DNA of 37,734 nucleotides from an uncultured Eubacteriales bacterium (GTDB lineage: Bacteria; Bacillota; Clostridia; Christensenellales; Aristaeellaceae): the NCBI GenBank assembly GCA_902795275.1, contig CADBKQ010000025.1, forward strand, positions 1 to 37,734, in the 5' to 3' direction. A program made the translations under genes and the position numbers. Positions 1 through 7,744 of the stretch are shown piece after piece (within the stretch, counting starts at the first letter, position 1; the number at the start of each line of letters is the position of its first letter). The notes beneath the pieces are model-generated. The model saw only the letters and a list, made by a program, of their open reading frames with translations. It did no database searches and had not been told where the DNA came from.

Positions 1-178
1 AGCTGTTCCCGCTGTTTTTCCTGTGCGTCAATTCTTCTATTCTCTTCGTCAGTGCGACAATCAGCGCGTCCTTTTCTGCTATTTCTTTTCGCAACGCTGC
101 GAGTTGCTCGCTTTGCTTTTGGAGCTGTTCGGTTAACCTTTTTATTTCTTCTATCAGTTCCTGAATCAGCTCCTGCAT
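1..178 (-). CDS. IS66-family transposase (TnpC), N-terminal part, cut by window edge
   Basis: The minus strand encodes 59 residues starting MQELIQELIEEIKRL. They form a heptad-patterned coiled coil and run into KNSGNS at the window edge, the beginning of the KNSxNSSKPPSSD-type motif typical of IS66 transposases. In that family an N-terminal leucine zipper precedes a zinc-finger/HTH region and the DDE domain, all of which lie outside the window. A GAGAGGA ribosome site sits about 10 nt before the ATG. Only about 118 bp separate the start from the presumed element end, so there is no room for the accessory tnpA/tnpB genes. That would fit the tnpC-only (ISBst12-like) IS66 subgroup; this last point is inference. 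Confidence 0.8.
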   Translation of the reverse strand, partial: MQELIQELIEEIKRLTEQLQKQSEQLAALRKEIAEKDALIVALTKRIEELTHRKNSGNS

Positions 179-296
179 CCCGAACACATCCTCTCAGTCT
201 TTCGCTAAGTTGAGATATTCGACGTTCTTCCTAAATCTCCTTTTGGATTTTCTGTAACCATTTTTTACATCATTCTCTGCGTGACTGAACAGTTAC
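1..296 (-). mobile_element. IS66-type insertion sequence, one end
   Basis: The transposase start is followed outward by non-coding DNA ending in GTAACTGTTCAGTC (283-296, read on the minus strand). The same 14-mer recurs at 33130-33143 next to other repeat sequence, which supports it being an element terminus. The other end lies beyond the window, so the inverted repeat and target duplication cannot be checked here. Confidence 0.55.
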
Positions 297-390
297 CCCA
301 AAAGGACAAAAACATCGCGTATACTGTGTCAATTGTACGAAAAACCGCCCATTCTTCGCATTGCTTTTCATGCCATATTCTTTGCATTAT

Positions 391-419
391 TTGCTTTTTT
401 TATCAGTTTATGCTATACT
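391..419 (+). promoter_or_regulatory. Sigma-A promoter of the AraC-type gene
   Basis: TTGCTT (391-396), a 17-bp spacer and TATACT (414-419) precede the regulator ATG at 472 by about 50 nt. The stretch 297-471 otherwise shows only AT-rich sequence and no convincing gene. Confidence 0.7.
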
Positions 420-471
420 GTTTTTGATCATTCCGGGAAGCGTCAAAACGCTCGTTTGAGGTGCAAAGCCT

Positions 472-1410
472 ATGAAATACGGTTTTTCCGAAGCCAGCCC
501 CTATCCGCAGCCGGACGGCTCTTACCGCGCCAGGCAGCAGCTGCACGGCCTGGAGGAAGACGTGGAATTTCTTCCGGGCACGGCCATCCGCGTGTGGTAC
601 ACCCACCAGGCCACCTGCTATCCGTCCCACTGGCATCGCTGCATGGAAATCATTGAATGCGTCCATTCCCATTATACTGTGAATACGGAAAAGGAAACCT
701 ATACCGTTTCTCCCAATGAAATCCTGGCGCTGCCCGGCGGAACGCTGCACGATTTGCGGCCGGGGCCGGACTGCAACGGCTGGATTTATCTGTTCGATCT
801 GTCCTGGCTCAGCCACATTCCATCCTGCCGGGAGATTGCCTCCCTGCTCACGGGGCCTCTCCTGCTTTCGCGCCAGGCTACGCCCACCACGTTTCCCAAG
901 GCCGCCAGCCTTCTGAGCAGGATGCGGAACGATTATTTCAGCGACAACCCCATGCGGGAAGCGCTGTTTGATTCCTCCGTGCTGCGCCTGCTGGAGCAGC
1001 TGACGCACCAGGAGGAGGCTGAGGCGGAAAGCCTCTGCCTGGACAAGCGCCACGAGCACGACGCCCTGTTCAGCCAAGTGACCCAGTACATCGACGAGCA
1101 CTTTTCGGAAGACCTGACGCTCACCGGCACCGCCCGGCGCTTCAACCTGTCCAGCGCTTACTTTTCGCGGCTGTTCAAGCAATACGCCCACGACTCTTTC
1201 AGCAGCTATCTGGCCAACCGCCGCTTTACGGAAGCCGACCGCCTGCTGATGGACCCCACCATCCCCATTACGGAGGTGGCTTTCCGCTGCGGGTACAACA
1301 ATCCCGCCGTGTTCAGCCGCGCGTTCCTGGCCCAGCGCAAATGCTCCCCCACCAAGTTCCGCCATATCTACGCCCGCTTTGAAATGGAACGCCCCGCGAA
1401 GGAACGGTGA
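472..1410 (+). CDS. AraC-family transcriptional regulator
   Basis: A 312-residue protein. The N-terminal half (about residues 20-130) looks like an AraC sensory cupin, with HWHRCMEIIECV giving the typical histidine-rich beta-barrel strand. The C-terminal 100 residues hold two helix-turn-helix motifs. The first is around DLTLTGTARRFNLSSAYFSR; the second is around PITEVAFRCGYNNPAVFSRAF, followed by the family signature ending SPTKFR. Such proteins bind a sugar or small metabolite and activate or repress nearby promoters. The ATG is preceded by GAGGTG and a good promoter at 391-419. It converges with a TtcA-like gene ending 3 bp away, so its target is not evident. The nearest candidate by position is the glycerate kinase, but nothing in the sequence proves that. 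Confidence 0.9.
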   Translation: MKYGFSEASPYPQPDGSYRARQQLHGLEEDVEFLPGTAIRVWYTHQATCYPSHWHRCMEIIECVHSHYTVNTEKETYTVSPNEILALPGGTLHDLRPGPDCNGWIYLFDLSWLSHIPSCREIASLLTGPLLLSRQATPTTFPKAASLLSRMRNDYFSDNPMREALFDSSVLRLLEQLTHQEEAEAESLCLDKRHEHDALFSQVTQYIDEHFSEDLTLTGTARRFNLSSAYFSRLFKQYAHDSFSSYLANRRFTEADRLLMDPTIPITEVAFRCGYNNPAVFSRAFLAQRKCSPTKFRHIYARFEMERPAKER

Positions 1411-1412
1411 AA

Positions 1413-2264
1413 TCAGCCCTCTCCGCTTTCCTGTTCCCCGAATCGCTCCAGGAAGCTATGCTGCTGTCCTTCGCGGAGGTAACCGGGAAAGGTGTCCAGC
1501 CATACCTGGTGCAGGCTGGCGAAGATGTTTTCCTCGATCTGCGGATTGGTCTTTTTCAACTGCTGAATCAGCCGCTTGACTTCCTGCCGCTTCCCGGCGT
1601 GTTCCTCCCGGGCTTCCCGCTCCGTCAGTCGGCAGGCGCATTGGATGAAGCTGAGGCCGTTGTACCGCGCCCAGGCCAGAATGTCCTTTTCGTTGACGCA
1701 GTACAGCGGACGGATGAGCGCCATGCCGGGGTAGTTCCGGCTGCGCAGCTTGGGCGGCATGGCCTGCAACTGCCCGCCGTACAGCATCCCCAGCAGCGTG
1801 GTTTCGATCACGTCGCTGAAATGGTGGCCCAGGGCAATCTTGTTGCAGCCCAGCTTCTGCGCTTCGCTGTACAGATGCCCCCGCCGCATCCGGGCGCAGA
1901 GGTAGCAGGGGGAATGATCGGTTTTGTTCGCAACGTCGAAGATGTCCGTTTCAAAGACGGTCAGCGGCATTTCCAGCTGCGCGGCGTTTTCCTCGATCTT
2001 TTGCCGGTTCTCGGGCTTGTATCCCGGGTTCATGGACAGGAACACCACGTCAAAGGGAACCTCGCTGAACCGCTGCAGCATCCGCATCAGCACTGCGCAG
2101 AGAAAGGAATCCTTGCCGCCGGATATGCACACGGCGATTCTGTCTCCCGGCTCCACCAGCTCATAGCGCTTCACCGCCGCGATGAAGGGGTTCCAGATTT
2201 CCTTGCGGTATTTCTTGCTGATACTGCGCTCTGTCAGCTGGCGTTTCGTCAGTTCCCGGCTCAT
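1413..2264 (-). CDS. ttcA: TtcA-like tRNA 2-thiocytidine synthetase, paralogue 1
   Basis: A 283-residue PP-loop ATPase. SGGKDS near residue 48 is the pyrophosphate loop, CYLCARMRRG supplies a CxxC pair, and CACRLTE supplies the later cysteines. That is the arrangement used by TtcA to hold a 4Fe-4S cluster while thiolating C32 of tRNA. The motif normally written HHxDD reads GHHFSDVIETT here: the first Asp is Ser, whereas paralogue 2 at 3742-4575 keeps HHFDD. The start overlaps the stop of the DUF1858 gene by 4 nt (ATGA), so the two are probably translationally coupled. Whether this copy still thiolates C32, or another substrate, cannot be told. Confidence 0.85.
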   Translation of the reverse strand: MSRELTKRQLTERSISKKYRKEIWNPFIAAVKRYELVEPGDRIAVCISGGKDSFLCAVLMRMLQRFSEVPFDVVFLSMNPGYKPENRQKIEENAAQLEMPLTVFETDIFDVANKTDHSPCYLCARMRRGHLYSEAQKLGCNKIALGHHFSDVIETTLLGMLYGGQLQAMPPKLRSRNYPGMALIRPLYCVNEKDILAWARYNGLSFIQCACRLTEREAREEHAGKRQEVKRLIQQLKKTNPQIEENIFASLHQVWLDTFPGYLREGQQHSFLERFGEQESGEG

Positions 2265-2491
2265 GCGTTTTGCTCATGCTCGTCGATGAGCTTTTGCATT
2301 TCCCGGATGATTTCATCCACGGGATACCCGCTGCGCTTGCTGGCGTCCGCTAAGGTGGCGCGCTTGATGAGCGCCTTCACGATGGGACTGTTGATGATTT
2401 GCAGGCGCTTGTCCATCTGCGCCGCTTTTTCCGGCAGCCAGGGGTACGCGGCAAGGATGTCCGCGAGTTTTGTATTTTCATTGAATTCCAT
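2261..2491 (-). CDS. Small DUF1858-type protein
   Basis: A 76-residue protein starting MEFNENTKLADILAAYPWLP. It has the pattern of DUF1858 domains: a short helical domain often fused to or encoded beside iron-sulfur and redox proteins. It contains no cysteine, unlike the redox-disulfide members of that family. The start at 2491 follows AAGGAG. The frame stays open far upstream, but that upstream part is antisense to the glycerate kinase and is not real. The stop overlaps the ATG of TtcA paralogue 1 by 4 nt, which suggests a partner or regulator of that enzyme. Its function is otherwise unknown. Confidence 0.7.
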   Translation of the reverse strand: MEFNENTKLADILAAYPWLPEKAAQMDKRLQIINSPIVKALIKRATLADASKRSGYPVDEIIREMQKLIDEHEQNA

Positions 2492-2587
2492 GCTGTCCGT
2501 ACACTCCTTGTGTTTTATTTGTTCATCTATGTTTTTATCCGGATGGGCTTGCCGAACATCCGTGATCAACTCGGAGGAGATGCGCCT

Positions 2588-3745
2588 ATGTCCCCACTCA
2601 GGTTTCTTTTTGCTTCGGATTCCTTTAAAGGGTCGCTGACCAGCGGGCGGGCCGCGGAGCTGCTGAACCGGGCCGCGAAAGATGTTTTCGGCAAAATCGA
2701 ATATACCAGCCTGCCGGTGGCGGACGGCGGCGAGGGAACCGTGGCGGCCGTGATTGCCGCCGAAGGGGGCGAATGGATGGAAGCAAACGTCCACGGCCCG
2801 TTGATGGAACCGGTGATGGCGCGGTATGGCCGGCTGGATGCAAGCCGGGCGATCATTGAAATGGCTGCCGCATCCGGGCTGACGCTGGTGCCGGAGGTTC
2901 AGCGCAATCCGCTGCTTACCTCCACCTACGGAACGGGTGAAATGATCCTGGACGCGCTGAACCGCGGGTTCACGGACATCTCTATCGCCATTGGCGGAAG
3001 CGCCACCAATGACGGCGGCATGGGCTGCGCCCGGGCCTTGGGCGCGCGTTTCCTCGACAGCGGCGGCAATGAGCTGGAAGGCCGCGGACAGGACCTGGAA
3101 AAGGTGATTTCCATTGACGTATCCCATCTGGACTCCCGGCTTGCGGATGCGAAAATTACGGTGATGTGCGATGTGAAAAATCCGCTGTGCGGCGAAAACG
3201 GGGCCACCTATACCTACGGAAAACAGAAAGGCGCCACGCCGGAAATGCAGGAACGCCTGGAAGCCGGCATGCGCAATTACCGGGATGTGATCCGCGCCGC
3301 CTTCGGCGTCGACCCGGACAGTATCGAAGGGGCGGGAGCCGCGGGCGGACTGGGAACGGCGCTTCGCGTGTTCCTGGGCGGCGAAATGAAATCCGGGATT
3401 GAAACCGTGCTGGATCTGATTGATTTCGACGCGCGGCTGGAAGGCGTGGATGTGGTGGTGACCGGGGAAGGCCGCGCGGACCGGCAAAGTGTCCATGGCA
3501 AGGTCATGCAGGGAATTGGCACCCGGGCAGCCAAGCACGGCGTGGTCGCGGTGGGCCTTTGCGGCTCTCTGGGAGAAGGCGCGGAGCTGATCTATGATTA
3601 CGGTATTCAGTCGCTGATGACCACGGTAAACGCTCCCATGACCCTGGAGGAAGCCATGGCCAGGACGGAAGAGCTTTACTACGCCGCGGCCGTGCGCATG
3701 TTCCGGCTGCTCAACGCGGGAATGGCGCTGGGTTCCGCCCGCTAA
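2588..3745 (+). CDS. glxK: Glycerate 2-kinase (GlxK/GarK family)
   Basis: A 385-residue protein of the usual length for glycerate kinase type 1. It begins MSPLRFLFASDSFKGSLTS; the DSFKGS motif opens the family. It continues with VADGGEGT, GTGEMI, the glycine-rich IGGSATNDGGMG stretch and TGEGRADRQS near residue 293. The enzyme phosphorylates D-glycerate with ATP to 2-phosphoglycerate in the cytoplasm. The start at 2588 was chosen because GGAGGA (2573-2578) lies 9 nt upstream; the open frame extends back to 2399 but overlaps the divergent DUF1858 gene. It converges with, and overlaps by 4 nt, the second TtcA-like gene. Confidence 0.92.
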   Translation: MSPLRFLFASDSFKGSLTSGRAAELLNRAAKDVFGKIEYTSLPVADGGEGTVAAVIAAEGGEWMEANVHGPLMEPVMARYGRLDASRAIIEMAAASGLTLVPEVQRNPLLTSTYGTGEMILDALNRGFTDISIAIGGSATNDGGMGCARALGARFLDSGGNELEGRGQDLEKVISIDVSHLDSRLADAKITVMCDVKNPLCGENGATYTYGKQKGATPEMQERLEAGMRNYRDVIRAAFGVDPDSIEGAGAAGGLGTALRVFLGGEMKSGIETVLDLIDFDARLEGVDVVVTGEGRADRQSVHGKVMQGIGTRAAKHGVVAVGLCGSLGEGAELIYDYGIQSLMTTVNAPMTLEEAMARTEELYYAAAVRMFRLLNAGMALGSAR

Positions 3746-4575
3746 CCGTCGTAATCGTCCAGGAAAGAGATTTCCTTTCCTTTATATTTCCAGCCCACCA
3801 TGGTGTCCAGCTGCACGTTGTGGATGCTGCCGAAGATGTTCCATTCCACGGTGGGATTGTCCGCATGCAGGGCTTGAATCAGCCGCTTCACTTCCAGCCG
3901 CTTGCTGACGCGCTCCTCCCGGCTGGCCTGTTCCGTGAGGCGGCAGGCGCATTGGATGAACTGCAAATTGTTCTTGTCCCGCCAGGCGCAGATGTCCTCC
4001 TCCCGGACGGTGTAGAGCGGGCGGATCAGTTCCATGCCGGGGAAGTTTTTCGCTTTCAGCTTGGGGGGCATGCCCTGGAGCTGTCCGCCGTACATCATGC
4101 CAAGCAGGGTGGTTTCGATCACGTCGTCAAAGTGGTGGCCCAGGGCGATTTTGTTGCAGCCCATTTCCTGCGCCCTGCCGTACAGGCAGCCCCGCCGCAT
4201 CCGGGCGCAGAGGAAGCAGGGGTTCTTTTCCTGGCTGTCGATCACTTCAAAAATGTCGCTCTTATACAGGGTGTAGGGGATGCCCAATAACTGGGCGTTG
4301 CTCTCCACCTTCGCCCGGTTCGCTGGATTGTAGCCGGGGTCCATGATGAGATATTGCGCTTCAAAGGGAAACTCCGTGTGCCGGTGCAGCAGCTGAATCA
4401 GCTTCGCCAGCAACATGGAGTCCTTGCCCCCGGAGATGCACACGCAGATTTTGTCCCCCGGCTGAATGAGCTTGTACCGCTTCACCGACCGGCAGAAGGG
4501 CTGCCAGAGCGTTTCGCGGAAGTCGGTCAGAATCCCGCGCTCCAATTGTTCTAAATAAGTAAATGTCCGGGCCAT
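3742..4575 (-). CDS. ttcA: TtcA-like tRNA 2-thiocytidine synthetase, paralogue 2
   Basis: A 277-residue PP-loop protein clearly paralogous to 1413-2264 over nearly its whole length. It has SGGKDS, NPCFLCARMRRG (CxxC), an intact GHHFDDVIETT motif, GGQLQGMPPKL and CACRLTE. It is the better candidate for the true TtcA, which uses an iron-sulfur cluster and cysteine-derived sulfur to make 2-thiocytidine at tRNA position 32. The start lies 9 nt after the stop of the upstream ABC ATPase gene on the same strand and probably belongs to that transcript. Its 3' end overlaps the convergent glycerate kinase by 4 nt. Confidence 0.88.
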   Translation of the reverse strand: MARTFTYLEQLERGILTDFRETLWQPFCRSVKRYKLIQPGDKICVCISGGKDSMLLAKLIQLLHRHTEFPFEAQYLIMDPGYNPANRAKVESNAQLLGIPYTLYKSDIFEVIDSQEKNPCFLCARMRRGCLYGRAQEMGCNKIALGHHFDDVIETTLLGMMYGGQLQGMPPKLKAKNFPGMELIRPLYTVREEDICAWRDKNNLQFIQCACRLTEQASREERVSKRLEVKRLIQALHADNPTVEWNIFGSIHNVQLDTMVGWKYKGKEISFLDDYDG

Positions 4576-4584
4576 ATGCTTCCC

Positions 4585-5331
4585 TTACTTTCTCGCTTCC
4601 AGGATCGACTTGATAAACTCCCGGCTGCGTTCCTGCCGGGGATGCTCGAAAAACTCCCGGCTGGGGCCGGACTCCACCACACTGCCGTCCGCCATGAACA
4701 GCACCTTGCTGCTCACGTGGCGGGCAAAGTCCATTTCGTGGGTGACCACCAGCATGGTCATGCCCTCCTCGGCCAGCTGCCGCATGACGGCCAGCACTTC
4801 CCCGATCAGCTCGGGGTCGAGGGCGCTTGTTGGTTCGTCAAAATAGATGATCTCGGGATTGGATGCCAGGCCCCGGGCGATGGCGACGCGCTGCTGCTGG
4901 CCGCCGGAAAGCTGGGAAGGATAGCTGCCCTGCTTGTCCGCCATGCCGACGCGCTTGAGCGCCGCCAACGCGATTTCGTTGGCCTGGTCTTTTTTCATTT
5001 TGCCCGCCACGGTCAGGCCCAGGGTCACGTTCTGCAAAACCGTTTTATTCAGGAATAGGTTGTAATTCTGGAACACGAAGGCCGTCTTTTTGCGGATGCG
5101 GGCAATGTCGGCATGGGACGCGGCATGCAGGTCGAATTGTTCCCCGTCGAACACCATTTCCCCCTGATCGGCGCGTTCCAGGAAATTCAGGCACCGGAGG
5201 AAGGTGGTTTTTCCAGACCCGCTGGGGCCGAGGATGGCCACCACGTCGCCCTTGTTCACGTCCAGGTCGATGCCCTTGAGTACCTCCAGCTTGTCAAAGC
5301 GCTTGTGTACATTCTTTATTTCCAGCATCAT
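4585..5331 (-). CDS. Polar amino acid ABC transporter, ATP-binding protein
   Basis: A 248-residue ABC ATPase of the GlnQ/HisP class. It has Walker A GPSGSGKTT, a Q-loop near VFQNYNLF, signature LSGGQQQR, Walker [13 protein letters not shown] and the H-loop histidine in VVTHEM. The start ATG overlaps the stop of the permease gene by 4 nt and follows GGAGGAAAC. It energises uptake or export of an amino acid through the permease at 5328-6002. No periplasmic-type binding protein is encoded beside it. Confidence 0.93.
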   Translation of the reverse strand: MMLEIKNVHKRFDKLEVLKGIDLDVNKGDVVAILGPSGSGKTTFLRCLNFLERADQGEMVFDGEQFDLHAASHADIARIRKKTAFVFQNYNLFLNKTVLQNVTLGLTVAGKMKKDQANEIALAALKRVGMADKQGSYPSQLSGGQQQRVAIARGLASNPEIIYFDEPTSALDPELIGEVLAVMRQLAEEGMTMLVVTHEMDFARHVSSKVLFMADGSVVESGPSREFFEHPRQERSREFIKSILEARK

Positions 5332-6002
5332 GGCTTGTTTCCTCCATATGTCGCCAGCCGCTTTTCGCCCAGACGCTGAACCCAGGACAGCACGGTGCAG
5401 AACAGCAGGTAAATCAGCGCCACTTCTCCGTACAGGGCCAGGGATTCATACACCCGCCCGTTGATGACCTGGGCCTGCCGGAACATTTCCATCACTGTGA
5501 TGGTCGCCGCCATGGAGGTTTCCTTCAGCATGGCGATCATGGAATTGCCAAGCGCCGGGAAGGCGGTGCGGAACGCCTGGGGCAGCACCACATGCGCCAT
5601 AATCTGCACGTAGTTCATGCCTACGCAGTAGCCCGCCTCCATCTGGCCCCGGCTCACGCTTTCCAGGGCCCCGCGCATGGTTTCCGCCATGTACGCGCCT
5701 TCATTGAAGCCCAGCACCAGCACTGCCGCCGGGAAGGCGTCGATCACAACGCCCACACTGGGCAGGCCGTAAAACACTAAATACAGCTGCACCAGCAGCG
5801 GCGTGCCCCGGATGATCCAGATATAAAACCGGCACACCTGCCGCAGCGCCTTCACATTGGCGTACTGAATCAGCGCCACGATCACGGCGATGACCAGCGC
5901 CAGCGAAAAAGAAAGAAGGGTGAGCGGGATGGTCACTTCCACCCCGTAGCGCAGCAGCTTGGGAAAAGAGTCCGCCAGGATGTTCCAAAGACGTTCGTCC
6001 AT
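5328..6002 (-). CDS. Polar amino acid ABC transporter permease
   Basis: A 224-residue membrane protein of the His/Glu/Gln/Arg/opine permease family (HisM/GlnP). It has about five hydrophobic segments and the EAA-type cytoplasmic loop around EAGYCVGMNYVQIMAHVVLP, which docks the ATPase. It starts after GGAGTG and is co-transcribed with the ATPase gene (4-nt overlap) and probably the TtcA paralogue. Such permeases work as homodimers or with a second permease plus a solute-binding protein; neither is encoded nearby. It may borrow the binding protein at 23331-24071 or one elsewhere in the genome. Confidence 0.9.
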   Translation of the reverse strand: MDERLWNILADSFPKLLRYGVEVTIPLTLLSFSLALVIAVIVALIQYANVKALRQVCRFYIWIIRGTPLLVQLYLVFYGLPSVGVVIDAFPAAVLVLGFNEGAYMAETMRGALESVSRGQMEAGYCVGMNYVQIMAHVVLPQAFRTAFPALGNSMIAMLKETSMAATITVMEMFRQAQVINGRVYESLALYGEVALIYLLFCTVLSWVQRLGEKRLATYGGNKP

Positions 6003-6032
6003 GCTTTCACTCCATCGTCAAAATATAGCTCA

Positions 6033-6061
6033 AGTTTACCATATCCCCGCTGTCCACGCAA
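6033..6061 (-). promoter_or_regulatory. Possible promoter of the permease operon
   Basis: On the minus strand, TTGCGT (6056-6061), a 17-bp spacer and TAAACT (6033-6038) lie about 30 nt before the permease start. The match to consensus is moderate. Confidence 0.4.
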
Positions 6062-6074
6062 GCGGAGAAAAAAC

Positions 6075-6108
6075 AAAAAGCCCGCGCCCGTACAAAAACA
6101 GGCGCGGA
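6075..6108 (-). terminator. Rho-independent terminator of the 8439-6150 operon
   Basis: Read on the minus strand, CCGCGCC (6101-6107) pairs with GGCGCGG (6082-6088) and is followed by GGCTTTTTG. It lies about 45 bp after the stop of the endonuclease-IV-like gene. Confidence 0.7.
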
Positions 6109-6149
6109 CAGTTGACGCCGCGGACATCCCGGAAAACCGGCGGTTCATC

Positions 6150-7016
6150 CTATTCGGCAGCGGGCACCGCCGCGGCGCGCCGATAGATTTCCAGCATGGC
6201 TTTCGCGTCCTCGGCCATGGTGCCGTGGCATTCGCAGATGATGCGCGGGGCGTAGCCGCGCGCAATCAGCAGCGGAGCCAGGTGTTCAAAGCGCGGCCCG
6301 AATGATTCATCGGCGAAGGTGCGGTGGCGTTTTTCCCCGGAAGGGCCGAATTCGATGGTGGAAAAGTGTACATGCATGGCGCGGGCTCGTTCCACGCCCA
6401 GAACGCTTTCAATGGTGTCCAGCACGTTTTCAAAGGCCTCCGGGCCGTTCATGGCCCCTTGGCCCAGGGCGTGGAGGTGGGCGAAGTCAATGCAGGGAAT
6501 CAGGCGTTCATCCAGCAGGCAGAAGTCCAGGGTTTCCCGCAGGTCCCCGATTTGGCTGGGACGGCCCATGGTTTCCGGGCAGAGATGAACGCGGGACAGG
6601 CCCAGATCATCCAGCCGCCGGTAGGCTTCCTTCAACCCCTCCCGGCAGTTGTGAAGCGCTTCTTCCCGATCCAGCTTCATCACCGCGCCCACATGCACCA
6701 CTACCCGGTCGCCGCCTAAATGCGTGACCAGGCGGGCGCTGTCGGCGATGTAGCGGAAGGAAGCCTCCCGCTTTTCCGGGTCGGGATTCGCCAGGTTGAT
6801 GAAATAGGGCGCGTGGGCGCTGACGGCAATATCGTTTTCCCGAGCGAACCCGGCGATCTTCTCCGCCATATCTTCTTTCAGCTGCACGCCCCGGCCAAAG
6901 GAATATTCATAGGCGCTCAGCCCCATGCCCCGCAGCCAGGCCGGGGCCTGCCAGGACGCTTTATAGCCCTGGGCGTAAAAAGAATCGGAGTTCCCCGCCG
7001 GACCGAATCGAATCAT
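6150..7016 (-). CDS. Endonuclease IV-like / sugar-phosphate isomerase-like TIM barrel protein
   Basis: A 288-residue TIM-barrel protein of the AP endonuclease family 2 superfamily. Metal-ligand candidates appear in the expected order: H in VSAHAPYFINL, H in VVVHVGA, E in CPETMG, D and H in CIDFAHLHA, H in MHVHFS and E in ICECHG. That set resembles the trinuclear zinc site of endonuclease IV (Nfo), which cuts at abasic sites. Sugar isomerases of the same fold share part of it, so DNA repair is likely but not certain. The start at 7016 overlaps the stop of the phosphoesterase gene by 4 nt. It is the last gene of a three-gene operon. Confidence 0.8.
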   Translation of the reverse strand: MIRFGPAGNSDSFYAQGYKASWQAPAWLRGMGLSAYEYSFGRGVQLKEDMAEKIAGFARENDIAVSAHAPYFINLANPDPEKREASFRYIADSARLVTHLGGDRVVVHVGAVMKLDREEALHNCREGLKEAYRRLDDLGLSRVHLCPETMGRPSQIGDLRETLDFCLLDERLIPCIDFAHLHALGQGAMNGPEAFENVLDTIESVLGVERARAMHVHFSTIEFGPSGEKRHRTFADESFGPRFEHLAPLLIARGYAPRIICECHGTMAEDAKAMLEIYRRAAAVPAAE

Positions 7017-7744
7017 AGCGCTTTGCTCGCCCGCCCTTCTCCCCGGGCATAATGCCCCGTCTGTATTTCCTTCACAAACAGATCCGCGTTCACCAGGCCG
7101 CGTTTCCCGGCTTCCTCCGCGTCGCAAATCGCCTGGGCTTTATCGTACGGCACCATGACCATGTTCACGTCCAGCGCCGCTTCCTCCCGGCTGTCGGGCT
7201 CGCCCCGCAGGATGGCGTACTGGGCCATGGCGATGCCGAAGCCGTTGCCCACGCTGCCGGTGTTGAACAACAGCTGCCCGTATCCAAACAGCCGCACGCC
7301 CTGGCGGTGTACGTCCCCATAGCCCACAATCTGAAAGTCGGGCTCAAAATACGGGGCCAGCAGGTCGTGCTCCTCATGCACGAAGTAAGGCTCCGGCAGG
7401 ATGGGCCGACCGTGGAACAGGCGCATCTTCTTCCCGGAAAACCAGCAGTGACGCTCCATGGGCAGCTCCACCAGCGCCTGCATCCTGCGCGGGCCTAACT
7501 GGTCATAATAGAATTGGTCTTTGGGAAACAGCTTTCTGCCGATTCCCTCGTCCCAGTTTCCCCGTAAAATAAATTCGCAGTTGGCTCTGGCCCAGTCGAA
7601 GGTTTTGTCCGACGAGGGGCCTTTGCCCACCACGTCGCCCAGGCACCAGACGCGCTGGATGCCCCGGCGAATGATATCCTGCTCCACCGCCTGGGTGGCG
7701 GGCCAATTGCCGTGCAGGTCGGCCACCAGCGCAATTTCCGTCAT
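7013..7744 (-). CDS. Calcineurin-like metallophosphoesterase
   Basis: A 243-residue protein with the metallophosphoesterase motifs in order: VADLHGNWPA (D-x-H), CLGDVVGKGP (GDxxxxG), LRGNWDE (GNxD/E), later FHGRP and GYGDVHRQ (GxxH-like). It resembles the YfcE/YmdB-type two-layer beta-sandwich phosphodiesterases that hydrolyse phosphodiesters or phosphoprotein substrates with two metals. The start MTEIALVADLHGN at 7744 is chosen because the family begins directly with this strand; it overlaps the upstream hydrolase stop by 4 nt. The substrate cannot be inferred. Confidence 0.85.
   Translation of the reverse strand: MTEIALVADLHGNWPATQAVEQDIIRRGIQRVWCLGDVVGKGPSSDKTFDWARANCEFILRGNWDEGIGRKLFPKDQFYYDQLGPRRMQALVELPMERHCWFSGKKMRLFHGRPILPEPYFVHEEHDLLAPYFEPDFQIVGYGDVHRQGVRLFGYGQLLFNTGSVGNGFGIAMAQYAILRGEPDSREEAALDVNMVMVPYDKAQAICDAEEAGKRGLVNADLFVKEIQTGHYARGEGRASKAL

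Noticed and set aside
403..1365. Long minus-strand frame opposite the AraC gene
   Set aside because: Antisense shadow of a clear AraC family gene; low-complexity Gly/Gln/Val composition and no ribosome site.
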